NCBI RefSeq assembly: GCF_002412335.2
Contig: NZ_NXIB02000010.1
Span: 1 to 44,650 of the forward strand
Source of the DNA: Tychonema bourrellyi FEM_GT703
GTDB taxonomy: Bacteria > Cyanobacteriota > Cyanobacteriia > Cyanobacteriales > Microcoleaceae
DNA: 44,650 nt
Reading direction: 5' to 3'
Positions within the stretch are counted from its first letter, which is position 1; every line of letters starts with the position of its first letter. Below, in pieces: positions 14,902 to 22,619 of this stretch. Under the pieces are notes generated by a model. It saw only the letters and a list, made by a program, of their open reading frames with translations, had not been told where the DNA came from and ran no database searches. The position numbers and the translations under genes were made by a program.

Positions 14902-17034
14902 TTAATTTTTCTGCGGGCACTTGGGATGCAAGCCACCTTGCAAACAAATATAAGCAATTTGACTTTGATCTAAATTCTTAGCCTCCGTAAAATCAACTCC
15001 TTGCAATCTACCAGACTTAGCAGCGCCAGGAGTTTCAATAAATTGATCCGAACCGGGCTTCCCTAAAAACACTGCGCCTTTAAAATTTGCTCCGGCTACA
15101 TTCGCGCCCCTAAAATCAGCGGAACTCACGTCAGCATTCCGCAAGTTAGCATCTTGCAATCTAGTATCTCTGAAATTTGCGTTTGCGAGTTTAGTTGAAC
15201 TCAAATCAGCTTTTTGCAAGTTCGCACCGCTCAAATCCGCACCGGATAAATCAGCACCTTGCCATTCCGATTTCTCCAAATTTGTCAAGGATAATTGAGC
15301 ACCTTGAGCCTTGACTTTGCCTAAACGCGCACCTGATAAATTCCCTCCCGAAAAATTCGCGCTCCCGATATCTGCACCAGTAAAACTGGCATCTTTTAAG
15401 ATTGCTTGTTGCAAATTCGCCCCGATTAAAATAGCACTGCTAAAATTAGCTAAATTCAAATTGCTGTTAGAAAAGTTAGCTTTGTTCAAGACAGCGCGCA
15501 CAAAAATTGTCCGATTCATTACAGCACTATTCAAATTTGCTCCTGTCAAATTTGCTCCTTCAAAATTAGCTCCGCTCAAGTCGGAAATCCAATCGTCAAA
15601 TGTACCAGGCCGCCTGTCTTCCCCGGTTCCATAAAAGCGAACTCCTGGTAAGTTGGCATTAGTTAAATTGCTATTTTTTAGCTTGATTCCTGACAAGTCA
15701 ACTTTGTCTAATACTAATGTGAACTGAGCTGAACCAGCAGGACTTTGACCTAAATCGGTGCGGCTCAAATCTGCGCCATTGAGTTGACTGCTATACAATG
15801 TGAGGATTTTGCCGATCGCCCTTTGGACAGTTCGTTGACGAGAAGCAGCTAACTCCCGTTCCTGAGTCTTCCCCCCGAAGCGCAAGGACTCCAGGTCGTT
15901 GCTGAGGGCTTGATTTAACCGCTGCAAGTAAGGCAAAGCTTTCGGCCCGGCACTGACTAAAGCTTGCTGAATCGCATCGAGCATAGTGCGGCTTTCTTCT
16001 TGAGCCAACAAATCGGCTAGTAGCGGTACGGCGCGGGAGTCTTCCACTGTAGCCAAGGCTAAAATTGCCGATCGCCTCCCCGCTGTCCCATTCCCCGAAG
16101 TAGGCGACAATTTGTTTACTAAAGCTACAAATAATTCGTCATTCCGTTGTCGAGAATCCCGTAAATTTGTTTGACTTTGAATATAAACTTGAGTGCCAAC
16201 AAACAGGGTTAAAATCAATCCCGCACTACCGATAGTTACTGTTAGTAAAATGATGCCGGGGTGTTGGCGTATCCAATTCCAAAGAGTCGCATTTTCTTTT
16301 GTGCTCGTTTCAGGAGTCAACACCAAAGCCGCAATCTGGGCGTCTTCCTCAGTCCAATCTTGACTCTTCACCGGATTAGTAGATAATTCGTTCGATCGAG
16401 CATTGACGACCAAAGTATTCGCAAGGCGATCGTGTCCCGCTTGCCCCTTGTAGCGAAACGCAAAAGCCCCATCTACGAGCATTGCCAAGCCGCTCAGCCC
16501 CCCTAAAATGATCAAATCTGGAAACGCACCCGATAAGCGCCAAACGCCGTAAACGAGGCCCAGAGGCACTCCCCAGCGCCCGAAACTTTCCCGAATTAGC
16601 ACTCGCCCAAAACCCGGAGGAGTACCCGACGCTGTAACAACTTTGACCCCAAACCACCGTTTAGGCAGAGTTTGGCCAGTGCGGGCGAGTAAAAACAGTT
16701 GCCACGCTGCGAGAACCGCCGGTGCCATCAAGGCGGCGGACCAGAATAGATTAGTTAGGGGTGCAACTCTGGGGTTGCGATCGCGCACAGGTATCCCTAA
16801 ACTACGAGAAACCGATTCAGATGCTGCTGCTATTGAGGAGTTGAGTGGCACGGTTTGAGCTTCCCGATTCACCAATGTCCCGATACTGAAAGGAACTAGG
16901 GCGCTGGTAGCCACCAATGAAATTTCAACTACCCAAGCGCCGCACCTGCGAATCAGCAGTGGCATTTGCTTAGATTGTGCCTGCCAAGACGGATCTGGTT
17001 GATTAATGCCACTGGGGGCGGTGGGGCTAGCCAT
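14902..17034 (-). CDS. RDD membrane domain - HEAT-like - pentapeptide-repeat protein
   Basis: A 710-residue multidomain protein. Residues about 25-210 form an RDD-type membrane domain (starts PLLIRRCGAWVVEISLVATS, several helices, conserved RxxxRW segment). A single helix follows at about 262-285. Residues about 300-380 resemble a HEAT-like repeat region (AILALATVEDSRAVPLLADLL). From about 420 to 680 there are tandem pentapeptide repeats A(D/N)LXX, such as LSGANFEGANLTGANL, which would form a right-handed quadrilateral beta helix. The arrangement suggests an anchored scaffold; the function is unknown. It is translated 2 bp after the small membrane gene at 17037-17372. Confidence 0.85.
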   Translation of the reverse strand: MASPTAPSGINQPDPSWQAQSKQMPLLIRRCGAWVVEISLVATSALVPFSIGTLVNREAQTVPLNSSIAAASESVSRSLGIPVRDRNPRVAPLTNLFWSAALMAPAVLAAWQLFLLARTGQTLPKRWFGVKVVTASGTPPGFGRVLIRESFGRWGVPLGLVYGVWRLSGAFPDLIILGGLSGLAMLVDGAFAFRYKGQAGHDRLANTLVVNARSNELSTNPVKSQDWTEEDAQIAALVLTPETSTKENATLWNWIRQHPGIILLTVTIGSAGLILTLFVGTQVYIQSQTNLRDSRQRNDELFVALVNKLSPTSGNGTAGRRSAILALATVEDSRAVPLLADLLAQEESRTMLDAIQQALVSAGPKALPYLQRLNQALSNDLESLRFGGKTQERELAASRQRTVQRAIGKILTLYSSQLNGADLSRTDLGQSPAGSAQFTLVLDKVDLSGIKLKNSNLTNANLPGVRFYGTGEDRRPGTFDDWISDLSGANFEGANLTGANLNSAVMNRTIFVRAVLNKANFSNSNLNLANFSSAILIGANLQQAILKDASFTGADIGSANFSGGNLSGARLGKVKAQGAQLSLTNLEKSEWQGADLSGADLSGANLQKADLSSTKLANANFRDTRLQDANLRNADVSSADFRGANVAGANFKGAVFLGKPGSDQFIETPGAAKSGRLQGVDFTEAKNLDQSQIAYICLQGGLHPKCPQKN

Positions 17035-17036
17035 AT

Positions 17037-17372
17037 TTATAATTTCCTAGTGTTGTTAGTATTTGAAGAATCTGGAGAAATTGCCAATTTATATGTTATG
17101 TAGATGATCGCTCCGAGAACGGCAAGAGTAATCAGGGCTGAAATTAGCTGTACAACAGTATTGAAGACTGTCAGGAGAATGATCGCCGCGACTGCAAATA
17201 CAGCAACTTGACCTGGTTTGGGGAGGCTTTGAAATTTCTCCAAAAACTGATTGTAGAAGGTTTGGACGGCTGGGTAGTTGTCTAAATTGATTTTGATTAA
17301 TGGCGATCGATCCAGTTTAGCTTTTAGTTCTCCCAATGCTTGCTGCCAGTTGAAATCATTTTGATAATTCAT
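17037..17372 (-). CDS. Small membrane protein, operon partner of the pentapeptide-repeat protein
   Basis: The 111-residue product has an amphipathic N-terminal half (about 1-50, charged, with NWQQALGELKAKLDRSPLI) and two adjacent hydrophobic helices (about 56-75 and 78-95), ending in a polar Asn/Ser/Thr tail. No family recognised beyond a general likeness to short cyanobacterial thylakoid proteins. Its stop is two bases from the start of the RDD/pentapeptide gene, so the two are cotranscribed and may form a complex (inference). Confidence 0.75.
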   Translation of the reverse strand: MNYQNDFNWQQALGELKAKLDRSPLIKINLDNYPAVQTFYNQFLEKFQSLPKPGQVAVFAVAAIILLTVFNTVVQLISALITLAVLGAIIYITYKLAISPDSSNTNNTRKL

Positions 17373-17527
17373 AAAAAAAAATTGCTAGTTACTTGAGCTG
17401 TAAGTTTGTCATGCTAGGAGGGTCACATTTATAACAGTCACATTAGCTTGTTCCCAAGCGCTAATGATCCTCTACCCTCAAATAAGCGGAACATTCCGCC
17501 ATTGTGTTCGGTTCAATAAGGATAAAC

Positions 17528-17977
17528 ATGAAGATACACTATCCGTGCGATCGCGCCAGACCGAGGTTAAGCTCGATCGCAACCTTAGCCTTGGCAATGA
17601 TTTTAGCTCCTGTGAGCACTGTTGGGAGCCAACCGCTACAAATTGCTCCAGGATTTCCCGAACCGCTTAGTGTGTCGGGAGTTTCCGGCGGCCCGAACAA
17701 TAGCGGCGATTGCGGTTTTGTTTCCCAAGCACCAAACCACGTCATCCAAGTTACCCAAGATTTACATTATTGGCGGATTGCAGTACAAACCGCTGGAGCT
17801 CCGAGTTTGATGATTCAAGGGCCGAGGGGTCGTTTCTGCGTCCTACCAGCCAATGCTGCCACGGCAATTGTAGAATTTTCCGGTTATGGGGATAAGGGAA
17901 CTTATGCTATCTTTGTAGGCGATCGGGCACAAGGTCAACACCCTTATTCTCTCTCTATTTCTCAGAAGCGAAACTAA
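17528..17977 (+). CDS. Secreted protein of unknown function
   Basis: The start at ATG 17528 follows AAGG at 17518; a GTG at 17504 is in frame but has no ribosome-binding site. The 149-residue product has a signal peptide (hydrophobic SSIATLALAMILAPVSTVGS, residues about 15-34) and a mature domain of about 110 residues with two Cys (in GDCGF and RFCVL) that could form a disulfide. The C-terminal half GYGDKGTYAIFVGDRAQGQHPYSL suggests a beta-rich, pre-peptidase-C-like fold. Unassigned. Confidence 0.7.
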   Translation: MKIHYPCDRARPRLSSIATLALAMILAPVSTVGSQPLQIAPGFPEPLSVSGVSGGPNNSGDCGFVSQAPNHVIQVTQDLHYWRIAVQTAGAPSLMIQGPRGRFCVLPANAATAIVEFSGYGDKGTYAIFVGDRAQGQHPYSLSISQKRN

Positions 17978-17990
17978 AAAGGTAATTGGT

Positions 17991-18034
17991 AATTGGGCAT
18001 CGGGCATCGGGCATCGGGCATTGGGCATTGGGAA
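17991..18034. repeat. Heptanucleotide tandem repeat (GGGCATC/GGGCATT)
   Basis: Six near-identical 7-bp units between two convergent genes. The same repeat class occurs at 18841-18960, 21152-21217, 21731-21800, 22387-22472 and 42836-42880. It corresponds to the short tandemly repeated repetitive sequences described in filamentous cyanobacteria. Confidence 0.85.
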
Positions 18035-18151
18035 ACAGTCAGGTTTGTAGTCATGACTAAAGTCTTCAATTTGGGATTTGAGATTTATTCTCGCGTTTAA
18101 ATTTGGGATGCGTGAATCTTCAATCCAAAATCCAAAATTTAAAATCTAAAA

Positions 18152-18796
18152 TTAGGCGATTTGTTCCCTCACCCATTTACGAAACAATCTAAGAGTTTGA
18201 CTTGTGCCCGCTGTTTGACTTTGTTCACAATATTGAGAAATAGCTTCAACAATTGGCAAATTGGGAAAAGTTGGACTAATTTCAGATGCCACATATTTCC
18301 CGTCTTCAAGCACATTAATCTCAAGCTGGTTATTTTCATACCGCCAAAGTTCCGGTACTCCCAGCGCCTCGTAAGCATCTAATTGAGTTTTGGAAGTTAG
18401 ATCCACTTCAATTGCTAGATCAGGTGGCGGATCTACAGTCAAATCTATACGCTTTTTGCCAATCATTCGAGCATAATTTTGAATGTAAAAACATTCATCA
18501 GGCTCAATTCCTTGCAACATACTTTTCCGCTTAAAAGTCGTCGAACCAAATGGTTCAAAGTCGATTTCTAGTTCCTCAAACAAAATCTTCACCAAATAAC
18601 CAATAATGATTTTCGCTTTTTCGTGTTCTGGTAGCGGCATCCTAATCTCCAAAGTTCCTTGACTGTATGCTATTCTGGAGGCACGATGTTCTCCCAACTC
18701 CTCTAAAATTGCTTCAAATTCCTGCCAGTTGACATCATGGAACAACACTCTATGTCCAGGCGGTACAGTAATTTGTCTTAATTGCAGAGCTACCAT
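18152..18796 (-). CDS. Uma2-family (DUF820) putative restriction-endonuclease-fold protein
   Basis: Protein of 214 residues in the Uma2 family, which has a PD-(D/E)xK-type nuclease fold and is strongly expanded in cyanobacteria. Candidate catalytic residues: Glu and Asp in GIEPDECFYIQN (about 98-108) and DLAIEVDLTSKT (about 128-139: Asp, Glu, Lys). Length is typical. Its biological role is not established. It is flanked on both sides by repeat arrays. A second member lies at 36724-37332. Confidence 0.85.
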   Translation of the reverse strand: MVALQLRQITVPPGHRVLFHDVNWQEFEAILEELGEHRASRIAYSQGTLEIRMPLPEHEKAKIIIGYLVKILFEELEIDFEPFGSTTFKRKSMLQGIEPDECFYIQNYARMIGKKRIDLTVDPPPDLAIEVDLTSKTQLDAYEALGVPELWRYENNQLEINVLEDGKYVASEISPTFPNLPIVEAISQYCEQSQTAGTSQTLRLFRKWVREQIA

Positions 18797-18840
18797 TTCA
18801 ACCTCCGATCTATTTTAAGTTTATGATAACTTGTCTTTAC

Positions 18841-18960
18841 TGGGAATTGGGCATTGGGCATTGGGCATGGGGAATTGGGCATCGGGCATCGGGCATTGGG
18901 CATCGGGCATTGGGCATCGGGCATCGGGCATTGGGCATTGGGCATTGGGCATCGGGCATT
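18841..18960. repeat. Long heptanucleotide tandem repeat array
   Basis: About 17 units of GGGCATT/GGGCATC with a few GGGAATT and GGGCATG variants, filling most of the gap between the Uma2 and photolyase genes. The longest such array in the window, so probably variable in copy number between strains. Confidence 0.88.
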
Positions 18961-19000
18961 GTTGACTATTCACTGTTGACTAATAACCAATAACCAATAA

Positions 19001-20452
19001 CTACTCAACTATTTTTTGCTGTTTATAAAGTTCCTTAAACTTGCGCTGTTGCTCATTATGATCTACGATCGGATCTGGATAAGGCAGAGTTTTTCGCACT
19101 AAAGGCGGAATATTTCCGGTTAGCAAAAGTTTGGTATCGACTCGGCGCAATTCAGGCACCCAGTGCCGAATATATTCCCCTTCCGGGTCAAATTTTTGAG
19201 CTTGACTGGCGGGATTGAATATTCGCAAAGGTTTCGGGTCCATACCGCTCGATGCGCTCCACTGCCAGCCACCATTATTAGCAGAAAGGTCGCCGTCTAT
19301 CAATTTTTGCATAAAGTATTTTTCCCCCCACTGCCAGTTAATAATTAAATCTTTGGTGAGGAAACTAGCGACTATCATCCGGCATCGATTGTGCATCCAA
19401 CCTGTCTGATTTAATTGCCGCATTGCCGCATCAATAATCGGATAGCCTGTTTTGCCTCTACACCATGCTTGAAATATTTTTTCATCATTCTCCCAAGGAA
19501 AGTCTTTGAATGCTTGACGGTAGGGCCCATCTGCTAATTCTGGGAAGTTATACATGGCGTGTTGATAAAATTCTCGCCACGCTAATTCCTGTTGCCAAGT
19601 GCGGATATTTGTGCGCGTTTCTTCATTGCGGCAATTATCCATTACTATCTGGGTAGCTTGCCAAACCGTGCGGATACCTATTGCACCAAATTTGAGGGCT
19701 GGGCTGAGTTGCGATGTGCCGTTAACTGTGGGTAAATTACGCTTTTCTTGATATTCGTAAATTGTGCGATCGCAAAATTCTTCCAACTTTTCTCGCGCCG
19801 CATCTTCTCCCGGTTCAATTAACAATGGACTTTCCCAAACAAATCCCAAATCACTCGCACTTGGCAACACTTGAATTGCCCCTGCTTGGTATGCAAGTTC
19901 TTGTTCTTCTGAGGTTAATCCCACCATTAATTCCAGAGAAATTACTGGCAGTGTTTCTACTGGTTGAGTTTTAGGTTTACTATTCCATCTTTTCCAAAAT
20001 GGTGTATAAACTGTATATATAGTTCCCGCGCCGGTGCGAATTTCATCTGGGGCGTGTAGCAGTTGATCCCAGAAATTTTCGATAGTAATTCCTGCTTCTT
20101 GGAGGGCGTTTGATACTGCCAAATCGCGCTTTTTTGCATAGGGTTCCACATCCAAATTCCAAAATACTGCTTTGGCATTGATAGCTGTAGCTAATCTTGG
20201 GATTCCTTCAGTAGGTTCGCCTTGAATTATCAGTAATTGACTGCCAGATTCAACGTAACTTTGCTGAAGTTTTTGCAAGCAGCCGATCATATATGTGACT
20301 CTGGCGGGCGCTACCTCGTCAAGATCTAGGATATTGCGATCGAGACAAAAGATACCGACTACTTTCGGGCTTTGCTGGCGCGCCGCTGCTAGTCCGATGT
20401 TATCATAAATACGCAAATCTCGACGATGCCAAAATAAAATTAGGTCAGACAT
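19001..20452 (-). CDS. phr: Deoxyribodipyrimidine photolyase (class I CPD, 8-HDF type)
   Basis: Light-driven repair of cyclobutane pyrimidine dimers. The 483 residues carry the N-terminal antenna domain ([21 protein letters not shown]) and the C-terminal FAD domain with the hallmark [18 protein letters not shown], the segment [10 protein letters not shown], and [20 protein letters not shown]. The last matches the flavin-binding and Trp electron-transfer regions of E. coli-type photolyases. The antenna is probably 8-HDF, as in other cyanobacterial enzymes. It lies on the same strand as a Nudix gene and folK. Confidence 0.93.
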   Translation of the reverse strand: MSDLILFWHRRDLRIYDNIGLAAARQQSPKVVGIFCLDRNILDLDEVAPARVTYMIGCLQKLQQSYVESGSQLLIIQGEPTEGIPRLATAINAKAVFWNLDVEPYAKKRDLAVSNALQEAGITIENFWDQLLHAPDEIRTGAGTIYTVYTPFWKRWNSKPKTQPVETLPVISLELMVGLTSEEQELAYQAGAIQVLPSASDLGFVWESPLLIEPGEDAAREKLEEFCDRTIYEYQEKRNLPTVNGTSQLSPALKFGAIGIRTVWQATQIVMDNCRNEETRTNIRTWQQELAWREFYQHAMYNFPELADGPYRQAFKDFPWENDEKIFQAWCRGKTGYPIIDAAMRQLNQTGWMHNRCRMIVASFLTKDLIINWQWGEKYFMQKLIDGDLSANNGGWQWSASSGMDPKPLRIFNPASQAQKFDPEGEYIRHWVPELRRVDTKLLLTGNIPPLVRKTLPYPDPIVDHNEQQRKFKELYKQQKIVE

Positions 20453-20520
20453 TTGATTTTAGATTTTAGATTTAGTCACAACCTCCACCGATAAATGCGG
20501 GAGATTATGACCAAATCGTT

Positions 20521-21069
20521 TTAAGTTAAAAAAGGACGGGCCAAGAAAAAGCTAGCAATTGATTTTGCATCAATTGGTTCACCAGCTAAAATCGCTTTTT
20601 CTAATTCTTCAGGAGTGAATAAAACCGTTTCCATGTCTTCATCATCGTCTTGGGCTGGGGGCTTTTCCAGTTTTTCCAAATCTTGGGCTAAAAAAGCATA
20701 AATGATTTCATCTGAATAACCGGGGGCGAGCAAAAATTCCCCTAATCTTTGCCATTTCCCCGCGCGATATCCGGTTTCTTCTTCGATTTCGCGTTTAATG
20801 GTTTCGGCGGGTGTTTCGTTGATTTCTACTGTACCAGCAGGAAATTCTAAAATTCGTCCTTTAGCAGCAAAGCGATATTGTCGTACCAAGACGAGTTTAC
20901 CTTCGGGGGTGACGGGAACTGCAAGGGCTCCACCGGGGTGGCGAATACATTCCCATTCGCCTTCGGAACCGTTGGGAAGACGGAGGGTGTTTACGTCAAA
21001 ATTAAATTTGCGCCCTTGGTAAAACAGGCGTTGTTTGAGGAGTTGGGGTAGTTCTTGACCGATCGCCAT
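20521..21069 (-). CDS. Nudix hydrolase (ADP-ribose pyrophosphatase-like)
   Basis: The 182-residue product carries a full Nudix box: Gly79, Glu85, then R93-E94-I-E-E97-E98-T-G100, which binds metal for pyrophosphate-bond cleavage. The upstream VRQYRFAAKGRILEFPAG fits the ADP-ribose/ADP-sugar pyrophosphatase group. The ATG at 21069 is chosen over a TTG at 21075. It is 68 bp upstream of the photolyase start on the same strand. ADP-ribose clearance next to DNA repair is a plausible but unproved link. Confidence 0.88.
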   Translation of the reverse strand: MAIGQELPQLLKQRLFYQGRKFNFDVNTLRLPNGSEGEWECIRHPGGALAVPVTPEGKLVLVRQYRFAAKGRILEFPAGTVEINETPAETIKREIEEETGYRAGKWQRLGEFLLAPGYSDEIIYAFLAQDLEKLEKPPAQDDDEDMETVLFTPEELEKAILAGEPIDAKSIASFFLARPFLT

Positions 21070-21151
21070 AAGCAAGAAGTGAATAATGTTTGAGTGCAGT
21101 GATTTATAACATCATATCAAATCTGGTTACATCGGCATGATTCTATTTTTT

Positions 21152-21217
21152 GGAAATGGGAATTGGGAATGGAAATTGGGAATTGGGAATTGGGAATGGG
21201 GAATGGGGAATTGGGAA
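21152..21217. repeat. Heptanucleotide tandem repeat (GGGAATT/GGGAATG variant)
   Basis: About nine units of a variant in which GGGAATT replaces GGGCATT. It lies between folK and the Nudix gene. Confidence 0.8.
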
Positions 21218-21241
21218 GTGATAATTAGTTTTGTTCCTTTT

Positions 21242-21730
21242 CTACAGTATCATTTTTTGGACTCCAGAACAGTCTGCGGTTTGCACCAGTTGTGCGATCG
21301 CACTTTCTGTCACCGGATGCACCCAGCCAGGGGCAATTTCTGCCAAAGGTACTAATACAAAAGCTCTTTCGGTCATCCGGGGGTGAGGTAGAGTCAGTGT
21401 CGAAGTTTCTAGGACTAAATTATCATATAATAGCAAATCTAGGTCTAGGGTTCTCGGCCCCCATTTTTCTTGGCGAATTCGATTAAACTTTATTTCAATT
21501 TCTAATAAAGCTAATAGTAACTGTTCTGGTTCTAGTGTCACTTCTAGGATGGCACAAGCGTTGATGTAATCGGGTTGGGGCGGCCCAATTGGGGCTGTTT
21601 GATACCAGCTTGAATGAGATTTTACTGCTATTCCTGGGGTTTTGTTTAGGGTGGCGATCGCACTTTTGAGAATTGTGAGGGAATCGCCTAAGTTGCTACC
21701 AAGGGCGATCGCACATTTTCTTGATTTCAT
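21242..21730 (-). CDS. folK: HPPK, 6-hydroxymethyl-dihydropterin pyrophosphokinase
   Basis: Folate biosynthesis: transfers pyrophosphate from ATP to 6-hydroxymethyl-7,8-dihydropterin. The start is placed at 21730 ([17 protein letters not shown]). The frame extends to 21799, but that extension is translated heptamer repeat ([12 protein letters not shown]) and is rejected. At 162 residues it has family length. Signatures: ALGSNLGDS, the [14 protein letters not shown] segment, and the HPPK motif [16 protein letters not shown] with its two catalytic aspartates, then [16 protein letters not shown]. Confidence 0.95.
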   Translation of the reverse strand: MKSRKCAIALGSNLGDSLTILKSAIATLNKTPGIAVKSHSSWYQTAPIGPPQPDYINACAILEVTLEPEQLLLALLEIEIKFNRIRQEKWGPRTLDLDLLLYDNLVLETSTLTLPHPRMTERAFVLVPLAEIAPGWVHPVTESAIAQLVQTADCSGVQKMIL

Positions 21731-21800
21731 GGGAATTGGGCATTGGGAATTGGGCATTGGGCATTGGGCATTGGGAATTGGGCATTTTGAATTGGGCATT
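21731..21800. repeat. Heptanucleotide tandem repeat abutting the folK start
   Basis: Ten or so GGGCATT/GGGAATT units touch the folK start codon, so they occupy the place of its ribosome-binding site and leader. Copy number change here could alter folK translation. Confidence 0.85.
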
Positions 21801-21916
21801 GTTAGTTATTTTCTGAGTAATGCAGGGTGGATTTTATTCTTTTAATCTTAGCTTAATTTACAGTTAATCTTTGCTGACTATAATTGTATAGATGTCAGTA
21901 TTTAGTTTAAAAGTTA

Positions 21917-22384
21917 ATGAGTTTGCACCGTCGCGTCTTCTTTGCCGTTTTTCTAGCAATTATTAGTTTGACATCAAGTACATCGATCGCCTTGGCTGAA
22001 ACAAAGGAAAGCTATCTTACCTTAGATTCGGACGGTAGTCAATCTTTTTTGGGTTTAGTTCAGCAGGCCGAAGAGTTGGCAAAAGATGCGATCGCCCAAG
22101 AATTCCAAAACAATCCCGGATTGACAGAAGTTACGGTTATAGTTACAGCCGATCGCAGCAGACGAATGGTTCCAGTTTTGCGATCGAGAGTATCTCGCAA
22201 CCAGTGGCAAAAAGATTCCCGAATCGAACAGTGGACTAGATATTTTGCCGATGCTAAATACCTCTTGGGATTCAGAGAGGGCAATATTTCACCAGCCAAT
22301 TCTGGGCCATCCCAAACTATCAACGTACCAGCACCCAGTCGGCCAGCATCTAGACAAAATGATCCAGCTTTTCGAGATGACTAA
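21917..22384 (+). CDS. Secreted protein of unknown function
   Basis: The 155-residue product has a signal peptide (about residues 1-27, cleavage near ALAETK) followed by a domain with AEELAKDAIAQEFQNNPGLTEVTVIVTADRSRRMVPVLRSRVSR (in two pieces) and a Pro/Ser-rich tail. This looks like a common short cyanobacterial periplasmic protein; I give no function. An AT-rich promoter region with TATAAT-like TATAATTG lies about 45 bp upstream. Confidence 0.75.
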   Translation: MSLHRRVFFAVFLAIISLTSSTSIALAETKESYLTLDSDGSQSFLGLVQQAEELAKDAIAQEFQNNPGLTEVTVIVTADRSRRMVPVLRSRVSRNQWQKDSRIEQWTRYFADAKYLLGFREGNISPANSGPSQTINVPAPSRPASRQNDPAFRDD

Positions 22385-22386
22385 TC

Positions 22387-22472
22387 GGGAATCGGGCATC
22401 GGGCATGGGGCATCGGGCATGGGGCATTGGGCATGGGGCATTGGGCATTGGGCATGGGGCATTGGGCATCGG
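22387..22472. repeat. Heptanucleotide tandem repeat
   Basis: About twelve GGGCATC/GGGCATG/GGGCATT units directly after the stop codon of the 21917 gene. On the minus strand the array reads as a false ORF of repeated Pro-Met-Pro-His-Ala-Gln-Cys. Confidence 0.85.
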
Positions 22473-22528
22473 TAACAAATAAGCAATAACCAATTACCAA
22501 TCATTAACCAAAACATAATCTTACTTTA

Positions 22529-22558
22529 ATTAACCTTCATGTTAACTTCCCTTAATTT
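22529..22558 (+). promoter_or_regulatory. Pho box upstream of phoX
   Basis: Three 8-bp direct repeats with 3-bp spacers: ATTAACCT (22529-22536), TGTTAACT (22540-22547) and CTTAATTT (22551-22558), matching the cyanobacterial SphR/PhoB consensus of repeated YTTAAYY units. The 11-bp period places all repeats on one face of the helix. GATAAG about 9 bp downstream may be the -10. The site is 61 bp from the phoX start and predicts induction by phosphate limitation. Confidence 0.8.
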
Positions 22559-22619
22559 AATAACGATAAGATCTCATAGAGAATCATCAAATTAGGGATG
22601 TGGGGTTCAACAGGAATTT

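Noticed and set aside
15311-15634. Plus-strand ORF rich in Lys, Leu, Ala and Pro
   Set aside because: Antisense of the pentapeptide repeats, which produces periodic false ORFs.
18841-18960. Possible CRISPR array
   Set aside because: The 7-bp units are contiguous, with no spacers and no cas genes.
22289-22516. Minus-strand ORF of repeated Cys-Pro-Met-Pro-His-Ala-Gln
   Set aside because: Pure translation of the heptamer array.
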